Source: Rhodococcus antarcticus
GTDB lineage: Bacteria; Actinomycetota; Actinomycetes; Mycobacteriales; Mycobacteriaceae
Reading direction: 5' to 3'
DNA: 64,000 nt
Assembly (NCBI RefSeq): GCF_026153295.1
Contig: NZ_CP110615.1
Span: 806,001-870,000 of the forward strand
Part shown: positions 12,861-21,028 of the stretch, piece by piece
Layout of the letters: the number at the start of each line of letters is the position of its first letter
Position numbering within the stretch: position 1 is the stretch's first letter
Notes under the pieces: generated by a model
Seen by the model: only the letters and a program-made list of their open reading frames with translations
Database searches by the model: none
Told to the model about the DNA's origin: nothing
Translations under genes and position numbers: made by a program

Positions 12861-14018
12861 GTGGCGCTGCCGCTGGAGCTCGGCGACGTCGCCTTCCTCC
12901 GCTCGGCCGGGGGTGCGGCGGCGCTCGAGCAGGCCGGGCAGTGGGCCCTGACGGTGGCGTCGAGGATGACCGACGTCGCGGCGGCGCGGGCGCTGGTCGG
13001 TGACCGCGGCCCCGTCGTCCTGGAGACCGCCCTGCTGCGGCGCGCAGCGGTGGGGAAGCTGGACCAGCCCGGACGCTGGTTGCTGACCTCCGACGCGCTG
13101 CAGCAGGCGACGCCGAGCCGGGTGGCGGCGCACCGGGCCGCGCGGCTGGCGGGACGAGCCGTCCACGACGTCACCTGTTCCGCCGGCGCCGAGCTCGCGG
13201 CGCTGGCGGCGACGACCACCGTGCTGCTGGGCTCCGACCTCGACCCGGTGCGGCTGGCCATGGCCCACCACAACGCGCCAGGGGTTCCGCTGGTCCGCGC
13301 CGACGCGCTGGTGCCCGTGAGCCGCACCGCCGTGGTGCTGGCCGACCCGGGCCGCCGCACCGACGGCCGGCGCACCCACGACCCCCGCGCGCTGCAGCCG
13401 CCCCTGCCGGACCTGCTGGACGCGCACGCCGGGCGCGACCTCGTGGTGAAGTGCGCCCCGGGCCTGGACACCGGGTTCTGGGCCGGGGAGGTGGAGCTGG
13501 TCTCGCTGGACGGCGGGGTCAAGGAGGCGGTGCTGTGGTCGCCGGGGCTCAGCGGCGCCGTGCGGCGCCGGGCCACCGTGCTCTCCTCCGCCGGTCCGGG
13601 CTACGCGGTCACCGACGCCGACCCCGACGACGCTGACGTCCGTGCACCGGGGGAGTGGATCGTCGACCCCGACGGAGCGGTGGTCCGCGCAGGGCTCGTC
13701 CGGCACTGGGCGGCGCGGCACGGACTCGGCCAGCTCGACCCGCGGACCGCCCACCTCACCGGGGACGCGCTGCCGCCCGGGGTGCGCGGGTTCCGGGTGC
13801 TCAGCCACGGACGGTTCAGCGAGAAGACCCTGCGCACCGAGCTCGCCCGGCTGGACTGCGGGAGCGTCGAGGTGCTCGTGAGGGCGGTGGACGTGGACCC
13901 GGCCGTGCTGCGCCCACGCCTGAAGCTGCGCGGCTCCCGTGCGCTGACGGTGGTGCTGACCCGGATCGGCGACACTCCCACGGCGTTCGTCTGCACCGCG
14001 CACGGCGTCCGCGCCTGA
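12861..14018 (+). CDS. SAM-dependent methyltransferase with THUMP-like C-terminal domain
   Basis: 385 residues, GTG start directly after the previous TAG stop (no gap), so co-transcribed and probably coupled. A Rossmann SAM fold is indicated by DVTCSAGAELAALAA and LLGSDLDPVRLAMAHHN near residues 100-135. The last 80-100 residues, including GFRVLSHGRFSEKTLR, resemble the THUMP-like domain. Position matches Rv3037c (recalled), proposed as a methyltransferase for methylglucose lipopolysaccharide, while THUMP-like domains otherwise point to RNA. Both readings stay open. Confidence 0.75.
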   Translation: MALPLELGDVAFLRSAGGAAALEQAGQWALTVASRMTDVAAARALVGDRGPVVLETALLRRAAVGKLDQPGRWLLTSDALQQATPSRVAAHRAARLAGRAVHDVTCSAGAELAALAATTTVLLGSDLDPVRLAMAHHNAPGVPLVRADALVPVSRTAVVLADPGRRTDGRRTHDPRALQPPLPDLLDAHAGRDLVVKCAPGLDTGFWAGEVELVSLDGGVKEAVLWSPGLSGAVRRRATVLSSAGPGYAVTDADPDDADVRAPGEWIVDPDGAVVRAGLVRHWAARHGLGQLDPRTAHLTGDALPPGVRGFRVLSHGRFSEKTLRTELARLDCGSVEVLVRAVDVDPAVLRPRLKLRGSRALTVVLTRIGDTPTAFVCTAHGVRA

Positions 14019-14059
14019 CGCCCTCCCCGGCCCCGGGGCGGCAGCCCCGCACGCCCCGT

Positions 14060-14065
14060 TACGGT
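14060..14065 (+). promoter_or_regulatory. -10 box of leaderless acyltransferase gene
   Basis: TACGGT ends 8 nt before ATG 14074, with no Shine-Dalgarno between, in a 55 bp gap. Confidence 0.4.
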
Positions 14066-14073
14066 GGCCGACC

Positions 14074-14817
14074 ATGACCAGCATGTGGGCGGCCCCGCTG
14101 CGCACCCGGCTGCGGGCCGGGCGCCGCGACCCCCAGCAGGCCCGCTTCCTCACCCTCGACTCGTGGCGCTGGATCCGCCGCAACAAGGCGTGGACCCCCT
14201 GGTACCTGGTGCGCTACGCCCGGCTGCTGCGCTTCCGGCTGGCCAACCCGCACGTGGTGCTGCGCGGGATGGTGTTCCTGGGCCGGCGGGTCGAGCTGCA
14301 CGCCACCCCGGGCCTGGCGCGGATGGAGATCGGCCGCTGGGTGCACATCGGCGACGGCAACGCCATCCGGTGCCACGAGGGTTCGCTGCGCATCGGGGAC
14401 AAGGTGGTCCTCGGCAAGGACAACGTCGTCAACACCTACCTCGACATCGAGATCGGTGCCTCCACCCTCATCGCGGACTGGGTGTACATCACCGACTTCG
14501 ACCACCGGTACTCCGACGTGACCGTGCCCATCAAGGACCAGGGCATCGTGAAGACGCCGGTGCGGATCGGACCCGACTGCTGGATCGCCACCAAGGTGAC
14601 CGTGCTCCGGGGCACCCGCGTGGGGCGGGGCTGCGTGCTGGGTGCGCACGCCGTGGTCAAGGGCGACGTGCCCGACGGCAGCATCGCCGTGGGGGCGCCG
14701 GCGCGGGTGGTGCGCAACCGCCTCGAGGACTGGGAGGCGGGCGCGGCGGCACGGGCGGCGCACCAGGCTGCGCTGGCCGACATCGAGCGGAAGAAGGCGC
14801 GCGGCCTCACCGGCTGA
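14074..14817 (+). CDS. hexapeptide-repeat (left-handed beta-helix) acyltransferase
   Basis: 247 residues. Imperfect hexapeptide repeats run from about residue 60 to 215, with IGRWVHIGDGN, IGDKVVLGKDNVV, the catalytic-His region ITDFDHRYSD and IGPDCWIATKVTVLRGTRVG. This is the fold of maltose/galactoside O-acetyltransferases. It sits between two methyltransferases and the glycan operon, as Rv3034c does next to Rv3032 in M. tuberculosis (recalled), where a role in acylating methylglucose lipopolysaccharide was proposed. Acyl donor and acceptor are inferred from context. Confidence 0.85.
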   Translation: MTSMWAAPLRTRLRAGRRDPQQARFLTLDSWRWIRRNKAWTPWYLVRYARLLRFRLANPHVVLRGMVFLGRRVELHATPGLARMEIGRWVHIGDGNAIRCHEGSLRIGDKVVLGKDNVVNTYLDIEIGASTLIADWVYITDFDHRYSDVTVPIKDQGIVKTPVRIGPDCWIATKVTVLRGTRVGRGCVLGAHAVVKGDVPDGSIAVGAPARVVRNRLEDWEAGAAARAAHQAALADIERKKARGLTG

Positions 14818-14853
14818 CCGCCCCCGGGACCGCGTCGTGCGCGCGCGACGCGA

Positions 14854-16098
14854 TCAGCGGTGGCGCAGCGCCCGCTCGACGATGACCGGGCGCGCCAAGG
14901 GCTCCCGCGGGCGTCGCCGAGTCCTCGCGTAGAGCTCGGCGGTGGCGGCCGCGATGGCGGGCCAGCTGAAGTCGGTGGCCAGGCGTGCGTGGGCGGCCTC
15001 GGCGCGGGCGGCCGCGGCCCGCGGGTCGTCGAGCACGGCCACCACCGCCGCGGCCAGGGCGCGGACGTCGCCGACGGGGAAGGCGAGGCCCGTCACGCCG
15101 TCGAGCACGGCCTCTCCGAGACCCCCTGCGTCCGACGCCACCACCGGTACCCGTGCGGCGGCCGCCTCCAGCGCGACGATGCCGAAGGGCTCGTAGCGGC
15201 TGGGCAGCACCACGACCGTCGCCCGGGCCAGCTGCTCGGCGATCTCGGCCGGACCCAGGTGCCCGGTCCAGGTCACGGCCCGGGCGACGCGGTGGGCCCG
15301 CGCGCGCTCGCGCAGCCACGCCTGCTGGGTGCCGGCGCCGGCGACCACGAGCCGGGCCCCGGGGTGGGCGCGCCGGATCCGTGGCATCGCGGCGAGCAGG
15401 TCGTGGACCCCCTTCTCGTGCTCGAGGCGCCCCAGGTAGAGCACGGTGCCGTCGTCGGGGTACCGGTGGACGTCGGGGGCCTGCTCGACACCGGGCTCGA
15501 CACGGGGCTCGACACCGGGCTCGACACCGTTGTGCAGCACGGTGATCGGGGCGGTGGGCGCGAACAGCTCCACCGCCTCGTCCCGCATGGCGGCCGAGCA
15601 GGTGATGACGGCGTCGGCGCTGCGCACCAGCCACCACTCCACCGAGTGCACCTGCCGGTTCAGCGGTGCGGAGATCCAGCCGCCGTGGCGTCCCGCCTCC
15701 GTGGCGTGCACGGTGGCCACCAGCGGCACTCCGTGGTGCTCGGCCAGGGCGACCGCGGGGTGCGCGACCAGCCAGTCGTGGGCGTGCACCACGTCCGGTC
15801 GCCAGCCCAGCGCGAGCCCGGCGCGCAGCAGGGCGTGGCCCATCGCCAGCGTCCAGGCCACCAGGTCGTCGGTGAACACCAGGTGCAGCGGGTCCTCGGC
15901 CACGGCGACCACGCGCACGCCGTCCACCACCTCGTCGGTGGACGGGTGGGTGGCGGCGTCGGTGCCCATCGGGCGGCGGCACAGCACGACCACCTCGTGA
16001 CCGTCCGCGGCGAGGTGCGCACCCAGGGCGTGCACGTGCCGGCCCAGCCCCCCGACCACCACCGGGGGGTGCTCCCAGGAGACGAGCAGCACCCTCAC
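14854..16098 (-). CDS. GT4-family alpha-glucan glycosyltransferase (Rv3032-like)
   Basis: 414 residues from GTG 16098, overlapping the GH57 stop as GTGA. The N-terminal domain starts LLVSWEHPPVVVGGLGRHV, the glycogen-synthase-like glycine loop; DVVHAHDWLVAHPA follows, and the C-terminal domain has SRYEPFGIVALEAAAARVPVV with the E-x7-E retaining motif. Rv3032, recalled as the counterpart, is an alpha-1,4-glucosyltransferase for MGLP and glycogen. Distal gene of the methyltransferase-GH57-GT operon. Oddity: residues about 190-205 are a VEPG-type tandem repeat in the linker between the two domains. Confidence 0.9.
   Translation of the reverse strand: MRVLLVSWEHPPVVVGGLGRHVHALGAHLAADGHEVVVLCRRPMGTDAATHPSTDEVVDGVRVVAVAEDPLHLVFTDDLVAWTLAMGHALLRAGLALGWRPDVVHAHDWLVAHPAVALAEHHGVPLVATVHATEAGRHGGWISAPLNRQVHSVEWWLVRSADAVITCSAAMRDEAVELFAPTAPITVLHNGVEPGVEPRVEPGVEQAPDVHRYPDDGTVLYLGRLEHEKGVHDLLAAMPRIRRAHPGARLVVAGAGTQQAWLRERARAHRVARAVTWTGHLGPAEIAEQLARATVVVLPSRYEPFGIVALEAAAARVPVVASDAGGLGEAVLDGVTGLAFPVGDVRALAAAVVAVLDDPRAAAARAEAAHARLATDFSWPAIAAATAELYARTRRRPREPLARPVIVERALRHR
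15484..15531. repeat. four 12-nt tandem repeats inside the glycosyltransferase gene
   Basis: Four near-identical copies of CTCGACACCGGG (plus-strand reading), the last with a diverged end. They encode VEP-G/R repeats in the inter-domain linker. Length change in steps of four residues would keep the frame. Confidence 0.85.
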
Positions 16099-17573
16099 GA
16101 GGGCAGCAGCCGGGCGTCCAGGGCGGGGAAGGGTCCGTCGGCCCGGCGCCAGCGGGCGGCCAGCTCGGCGGCCGGGCCACCGGTCGCGGCGGCGTGCGCG
16201 ATCTCGAACACCGCGTGGGCGTGGGTGCGGGCCCGCGTGCGGGCGTAGTCGACGGCGGAGTCCTTGGTGACCATGAACGCCCAGTCGCTGGAGACGGCCA
16301 GCAGTGCCTCGCGGAGGAGCTGGTCGGCCACGGGGCTGCGACCGGGCTCCTTGACCAGCAGGTCCACGGCGTCGAGCGCGGTGCGCACCACCTCGGCGTT
16401 GAGGTCGACGAGGTCCCGGACCGCCTCGCCCTCCCACACGCGCCAGTCCTTGCCCGAGCCCCACGAGGACGACCCCAGCTCCACCGGTGCCCCGACGTGC
16501 CCCGCCTCGACGGCGCCGCGCAGCGTGCTCACCCGGACGCCCGCCCCGGGCAGCAGCCGCAGCACCGCGTCGAGCCAGGCCGGACCCTCGTGCCACCAGT
16601 GGCCGAACAGCTCGGTGTCGTAGGCGGCGACCACGAGCCCGGGGCGGCCGTCCGCGCGGGCCAGGTCCTCGAGCCGCCGGCGGACCACCGCCACGAAGTC
16701 GGCAGCGTCGCGGGCGACGGCCCCGGCGGCCAGCTCCGGGTCGTAGGGCGCCTTCTCGTGCGGGTCGACGTGCCGACCGGTCACCCGCGACGGCTTCAGC
16801 CCGGTTCCGTGGTCGTGGGTGTGGAAGTCCCGGTACTCCGCCGAGCCCGGGTAGCCGGCCCTGGGTGACCAGACCCGGTAGCTGACCTCCAGGTCCCGAC
16901 CGAACGCCAGGACGTCGCTGCGACCGACCGGCCGGGCGGCCGATGTCTGCCCGTGCAGGGCCGGGCCGTCGACGAGGAACCGCTGCACCCCGGCGGTGGC
17001 GTAGCCCTGCTCCATGCCGGGGGCGTAGGCGCACTCCGGGGCCCAGATGCCCTGCGGCCTGCTGCCCCACCGCGTCTCGCCGTCCCGCAGGCCCTGCTCC
17101 AGGGAGAACGACCGCAGACGGGGGTCGAGCAGCGGCTGGAACGGGTGCGCCAGTGGGCCGCCCAGCAGCTCGACGGCGCCGTGCTCGGCCAGACCCCGGA
17201 GCACGGGCGACCCCCCGTGGCGCCAGTGGGTCTCGAAGTCCGACAGGGCCTCGGCCGACCCCCGGTGCTCGTGGGCGCCGAGCTCGCCGCCCGCCTGGTG
17301 GGCGCGCAGCTGCCAGTCGCCGAGCCAGTCGTGCACCCCGCGCAGGGTGTGCGGGTCGTCGAGCTGGGCGGCGAGCACGGGCGTGACACCGAGGGTCAGC
17401 AGGTCGGTGCGGCCCTCCTCGGCCAGGCGGCGCAGCACCCGTGCCAGCGGCAGGTAGGAGTGGGCCCAGGCCTGGTTCAGCCACTCCTCGCCGACGGGCC
17501 AGCGACCGTGGTGGGCCAGCCACGGCAGGTGGCTGTGCAGCACCAGGCAGAAGGTGCCGACGGGTTCGCTCAC
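16095..17573 (-). CDS. GH57 1,4-alpha-glucan branching enzyme (Rv3031-like)
   Basis: 492 residues, GTG 17573 overlapping the stop of the upstream methyltransferase as GTGA; the extended frame to 17684 is rejected. GH57 blocks are visible: VLHSHLPWLAHHGRWPVGEEW at the N terminus, GIWAPECAYAPGMEQGYA around the expected nucleophile Glu, and AAYDTELFGHWWHEGP around the acid Asp; a helical C-terminal domain follows. GH57 enzymes of this type form alpha-1,6 branches. A GH13 branching enzyme is not seen in the window, though it may lie beyond the left edge. Middle gene of the operon. Confidence 0.92.
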   Translation of the reverse strand: MSEPVGTFCLVLHSHLPWLAHHGRWPVGEEWLNQAWAHSYLPLARVLRRLAEEGRTDLLTLGVTPVLAAQLDDPHTLRGVHDWLGDWQLRAHQAGGELGAHEHRGSAEALSDFETHWRHGGSPVLRGLAEHGAVELLGGPLAHPFQPLLDPRLRSFSLEQGLRDGETRWGSRPQGIWAPECAYAPGMEQGYATAGVQRFLVDGPALHGQTSAARPVGRSDVLAFGRDLEVSYRVWSPRAGYPGSAEYRDFHTHDHGTGLKPSRVTGRHVDPHEKAPYDPELAAGAVARDAADFVAVVRRRLEDLARADGRPGLVVAAYDTELFGHWWHEGPAWLDAVLRLLPGAGVRVSTLRGAVEAGHVGAPVELGSSSWGSGKDWRVWEGEAVRDLVDLNAEVVRTALDAVDLLVKEPGRSPVADQLLREALLAVSSDWAFMVTKDSAVDYARTRARTHAHAVFEIAHAAATGGPAAELAARWRRADGPFPALDARLLPS

Positions 17574-18316
17574 GCGCGCACCGCGATCGCCACCAGGTCG
17601 AGGCTGGCGTCGACGTCGTCGGCGGAGAGGACGAAGTCCGCCGTGGTGATCCCGGCGACGTCCTCGGCGAGCTGGGCCGGCCACGGCTCACCCGCCAGGG
17701 AGCGGTCGAGCTGGGCGTCGACGAAGGACCCGCCGTGGGCGGCATCGAGAGCCCTCAGCCGCGGCCCGTGGCCGAGCCCGGCCATCCTGGTGACCGCGAA
17801 CCCGCTGCCGCGCAGCAGCTCGGAGAGCTCGTCACCGGACAGCTCACGGGTGTGGAACGGGTTGAGCGGGGTGTCGCGACCGGGGGAGAAGGTGATCCGG
17901 TTCGGGGTGCTGATGAGCAGCTCGCCGCCCGGGGCCAGCACCCGGTGGCACTCGCGGAGGAACTGCGGCTGGTCCCACAGGTGCTCCACCACCTGGAGGT
18001 TGACCACCACCTGGACCGACCCGGTGCGCACGGGCAGGCTCGCGAGGTTGCCGCGGGTCGGCCCGAGGTGCGGGTAGCGCCTCCGCACGTGGGCGAGGGT
18101 GTGCGCGTCGTAGTCCAGCGCGAGCACGCGGGTCGCCCTGCGGGACAGCAGGTCCGCGCCGTAGCCCTCGCCGCAGCCGGCCTCGAGCACGGTGCGCCCG
18201 GCGCAGCGCGGGGCCAGCAGCTCGTAGGCCGCCTCGTGCCGGCGGAACCAGTAGTTCTCCTGCGCGATCCCCGGCACGGTCCGCTCGCCGGTCAGCGGCA
18301 GCACGTCCTCGGTCAT
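17570..18316 (-). CDS. class I SAM-dependent methyltransferase (Rv3030-like)
   Basis: 248 residues from ATG 18316, first gene of the three-gene glycan operon. SAM motif I is VLEAGCGEGYGADLL near residue 45, the acidic residue after strand 2 is in LALDYDAHTL, and VVNLQVVEHLWDQ then GGELLISTPNR are the remaining motifs. Rv3030, recalled as the counterpart, is linked to MGLP synthesis, so sugar O-methylation is the best guess. TACCGT (18324-18329 on the minus strand) ends 7 nt upstream, indicating a leaderless mRNA. Confidence 0.85.
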   Translation of the reverse strand: MTEDVLPLTGERTVPGIAQENYWFRRHEAAYELLAPRCAGRTVLEAGCGEGYGADLLSRRATRVLALDYDAHTLAHVRRRYPHLGPTRGNLASLPVRTGSVQVVVNLQVVEHLWDQPQFLRECHRVLAPGGELLISTPNRITFSPGRDTPLNPFHTRELSGDELSELLRGSGFAVTRMAGLGHGPRLRALDAAHGGSFVDAQLDRSLAGEPWPAQLAEDVAGITTADFVLSADDVDASLDLVAIAVRA

Positions 18317-18323
18317 CCGGCGA

Positions 18324-18329
18324 ACGGTA
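18324..18329 (-). promoter_or_regulatory. -10 box of the glycan operon (leaderless)
   Basis: TACCGT on the minus strand, 7 nt before ATG 18316, with no Shine-Dalgarno. Confidence 0.5.
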
Positions 18330-18461
18330 GTGGGTGCGGGGGTGACGTGGTCGCCGTGGGCCGTCCGTCCCGAGCGGCTGCGGCCGCCACACCGTGAGGA
18401 CAGGTGGGCCACCCCGGGGAGCCGGGTCGGCGCTGTGTGTCGTGGATCGCCCTCCTGCCGC

Positions 18462-18489
18462 TTGCACGGGTGTTACCGACCGGTAACAT
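18462..18489 (+). promoter_or_regulatory. etfBA promoter
   Basis: TTGCAC (18462-18467), 16 nt spacer, TAACAT (18484-18489). This is close to the actinobacterial housekeeping consensus. Transcription would start near 18496 and leave a leader of about 70 nt with a GAGGTCGAGGGAGA ribosome-binding region before ATG 18568. The spacer and -10 box are covered by a perfect palindrome. Confidence 0.65.
18471..18488. promoter_or_regulatory. perfect 18-bp palindromic operator in etfBA promoter
   Basis: TGTTACCGACCGGTAACA: two 8-base arms around AC, lying on the spacer and -10 box. A dimeric repressor, for example of the TetR family common on fatty-acid genes, would block RNA polymerase here. The regulator is not in the window. 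Confidence 0.65.
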
Positions 18490-18567
18490 GGTGCTCGGCG
18501 GCGGAGTCCTCGAGAACCTGGGACCATCGTGTGCAGCACACCCACTTCCGGAGGTCGAGGGAGACCC

Positions 18568-19350
18568 ATGAACATCGTCGTTCTGATCAAGCAGGTGCCC
18601 GACACCTGGTCCGAGCGGAAGCTCTCCGACGGGGACTTCACCCTGGACCGGGGTGCGGCCGACGCCGTGCTGGACGAGATCAACGAGCGCGCCGTCGAGG
18701 AGGCGCTCCAGATCAAGGAGGCCGGCGACGCCGAGGTCACCGTGGTCACCATGGGCCCCGAGCGCGCCACCGAGGCCATCCGCAAGGCGCTGAGCATGGG
18801 CGCCGACAAGGCCGTGCACCTGCAGGACGACGCCCTCGCGGGCTCGTGCGCCGTGCAGACCGCCAAGGCCCTGGCCAAGGTCATCGGCACCCTCGGTGAC
18901 GTCGACCTGGTCATCGCGGGCAACGAGGCCACCGACGGACGCACCGGCGCGATCCCGGCGATGCTCGCCGAGGTCCTCGGCTTCCCGCAGCTCACCCAGG
19001 TCCGCAAGCTCACCGTCGACGGCACCACCGTCACCGGCGAGCGGGAGACCGAGGAGGGCACCTTCGGGCTGCAGGCCACCCTGCCCGCCGTGGTCAGCGT
19101 CTCGGAGAAGATCAACGAGCCGCGCTACCCCTCGTTCAAGGGAATCATGGCCGCCAAGAAGAAGCCGGTCACCACCCTCACGCTGGCCGACGCCGGCATC
19201 GACGCCTCCGAGGTCGGCCTGGCCAACGCGCTGAGCTCGGTCTCCGCGGCCGCCCCGAAGCCTGCGCGCAGCGCGGGTGAGCGGTTCGTCGACGAGGGTG
19301 ACGGTGGCACCAAGATCGTGCAGTACCTCGTCGCCCAGAAGATCATCTGA
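18568..19350 (+). CDS. etfB: electron transfer flavoprotein beta subunit
   Basis: 260 residues, ATG 18568. Carries electrons from acyl-CoA dehydrogenases to the ETF:quinone oxidoreductase as a dimer with EtfA. The N terminus MNIVVLIKQVPDTWSERKL, LVIAGNEATDGRTGAIPAMLAE near residue 110 and AAKKKPVTTLTLADAGI near residue 195 are EtfB family blocks that include the AMP-binding region. Followed after 33 bp by etfA. Confidence 0.97.
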   Translation: MNIVVLIKQVPDTWSERKLSDGDFTLDRGAADAVLDEINERAVEEALQIKEAGDAEVTVVTMGPERATEAIRKALSMGADKAVHLQDDALAGSCAVQTAKALAKVIGTLGDVDLVIAGNEATDGRTGAIPAMLAEVLGFPQLTQVRKLTVDGTTVTGERETEEGTFGLQATLPAVVSVSEKINEPRYPSFKGIMAAKKKPVTTLTLADAGIDASEVGLANALSSVSAAAPKPARSAGERFVDEGDGGTKIVQYLVAQKII

Positions 19351-19383
19351 GCCGGCCGACCGAGAAGACAGGAGACAACACGC

Positions 19384-20343
19384 ATGACTGAGGTCCTGAT
19401 CCTGGTCGAGCACGCCGAGGGCGCGCTCAAGAAGGTCACCGCCGAGCTCATCACGGCCGCTCGCGCGCTGGGTGAGCCGTCCGCCGTCGTCGTCGGTGCC
19501 CCGGGCACCGCGGCCGGCCTCGCCGAGGGCCTCGCGGCCGCCGGCGCCGCCAAGGTGTACGTCGCGGAGTCCGCGGAGGTCGAGAAGTTCCTCGTCACCC
19601 CGCAGGTCGACGTCCTCGCCGCGCTCGTGGCGCAGGCCTCCCCGGCCGCGGTGCTCGTCGCCGCGTCGGTGGAGGGCAAGGAGATCGCCGGACGGCTCGC
19701 CGTGCGGCTGGGTTCCGGCCTGCTCACCGACGTGGTGGACGTGGCCGCCGACGGCTCCGCCACCCACTCGGTGTTCGGTGGCGCCTACTCCGTGACCGCC
19801 AAGGTCACCACCGGCACTCCGGTCATCTCGGTGCGCCCCGGTGCCGTCGAGGCCGACCCGCAGGCCGGTGCGGGCACCCAGGAGACCGTGGAGGTGCCCG
19901 CCCAGGACGCCGCCCGTGGCACCACGGTGACCAGTCGCGACCCGCTGGTGGGTGGCGACCGTCCCGAGCTCACCGAGGCCACGGTCGTGGTCTCCGGTGG
20001 ACGCGGCGTCGGTTCGGCCGAGAACTTCCACGTCGTCGAGACCCTGGCGGACTCGCTCGGTGCCGCCGTGGGGGCCTCGCGCGCCGCGGTGGACTCGGGC
20101 TACTACCCGGGCCAGTTCCAGGTGGGCCAGACCGGCAAGACGGTCTCCCCACAGCTGTACCTGGCCCTGGGCATCTCCGGCGCCATCCAGCACCGTGCCG
20201 GCATGCAGACCTCGAAGACGATCGTCGCCGTGAACAAGGACGACGAGGCCCCGATCTTCGAGATCGCCGACTACGGCATCGTGGGTGACCTGTTCAAGGT
20301 GGCCCCGCAGCTGGCCGAGGAAGTGGCCAAGCGCAAGGGCTGA
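19384..20343 (+). CDS. etfA: electron transfer flavoprotein alpha subunit
   Basis: 319 residues, ATG 19384 with AGGAGA upstream. The C-terminal FAD domain is clear: [21 protein letters not shown] near residue 203, [21 protein letters not shown] near residue 238, and [21 protein letters not shown] near residue 259. Partner of EtfB. The transcript probably ends at the hairpin 43 bp downstream. Confidence 0.97.
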   Translation: MTEVLILVEHAEGALKKVTAELITAARALGEPSAVVVGAPGTAAGLAEGLAAAGAAKVYVAESAEVEKFLVTPQVDVLAALVAQASPAAVLVAASVEGKEIAGRLAVRLGSGLLTDVVDVAADGSATHSVFGGAYSVTAKVTTGTPVISVRPGAVEADPQAGAGTQETVEVPAQDAARGTTVTSRDPLVGGDRPELTEATVVVSGGRGVGSAENFHVVETLADSLGAAVGASRAAVDSGYYPGQFQVGQTGKTVSPQLYLALGISGAIQHRAGMQTSKTIVAVNKDDEAPIFEIADYGIVGDLFKVAPQLAEEVAKRKG

Positions 20344-20384
20344 CGGTCCGGCCGGCTCGCCGGCGGCACCCACCCCGCACCACC

Positions 20385-20422
20385 CACGAACCCCGTCCGG
20401 CAGCCGCCGGGCGGGGTTCGTG
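20385..20422. terminator. bidirectional hairpin between etfA and SRPBCC gene
   Basis: A 17-bp stem (20385-20401 with 20406-20422) containing one G-U pair and an AGCC loop. No T-run on either side, as is common for GC-rich actinobacterial terminators. Sits between converging genes. Confidence 0.7.
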
Positions 20423-20455
20423 CTGCTCGGGTGCGGGTGCCCGAGCTCCGCGGGG

Positions 20456-20962
20456 TCACCAGGTCTCGGCGAGCGACCCCAGCACGACGAGCTGGCGCCG
20501 CACCATCACCCAGTCGCCCCAGGGCAGCAGCACGCGCCCCAGCCGGCCGTCCAGCGCGGTGGGGTAGCCGCACCGGACCTTGACCACCAGCCGGGTGCCA
20601 CCGGGCACCGGTCGCACCCGGTAGGTCATCACCATCGACCAGCGCCCGCGGGTGTCCACCGTGAGGTGGTCGTTCAGGGCGAAGGCGGCCACCCGGAACA
20701 CGATGAGCGCCCGCTGCCCCACGGCCAGCGGGGGAGCCGCCGGGTCGAGGGTGCGGGGGCTGCGCCGCCCCAGGTTGTCCACCAGGTCGTAGCTGTAGGG
20801 GGCGTGCCGCAGCTGGGCGAGCCAGCGGAAGACCACCTGCGGTGGCGCAGCGACGGTGCGGGCGCGGAAGAGCTCCTGCTCGAGCTCGGGGGCGAGCTCG
20901 TCGCAGGGATAGCGCTGCTCCCGCTCCGCCGCGGTCGACCCACCTGTCCTCGCCACGCTCAC
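20456..20962 (-). CDS. SRPBCC/polyketide cyclase-like protein
   Basis: 168 residues from GTG 20962; ATG 20998 would add 12 residues and neither start has a good ribosome-binding site. The sequence [30 protein letters not shown] followed by alternating strands and a C-terminal helix suggests the SRPBCC hydrophobic-pocket fold. No catalytic motif is recognisable and the ligand is unknown. It is divergent from the cysteine desulfurase and convergent with etfA. Confidence 0.65.
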   Translation of the reverse strand: MSVARTGGSTAAEREQRYPCDELAPELEQELFRARTVAAPPQVVFRWLAQLRHAPYSYDLVDNLGRRSPRTLDPAAPPLAVGQRALIVFRVAAFALNDHLTVDTRGRWSMVMTYRVRPVPGGTRLVVKVRCGYPTALDGRLGRVLLPWGDWVMVRRQLVVLGSLAETW

Positions 20963-21012
20963 CGGACCAGTCTGCGGTGCCGCTGCGAGGGCGGCCATCC
21001 GGGCGACGGGGT

Positions 21013-21018
21013 TACCCT
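21013..21018 (+). promoter_or_regulatory. -10 box of cysteine desulfurase gene
   Basis: TACCCT, 10 nt before ATG 21029; the spacing is slightly longer than at the clearest leaderless genes here. Confidence 0.35.
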
Positions 21019-21028
21019 GGATCCCGCC

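Noticed and set aside
11343-14186. 947-codon open frame on the minus strand
   Set aside because: Entirely antisense to the crotonase and two methyltransferases; no recognisable motif.
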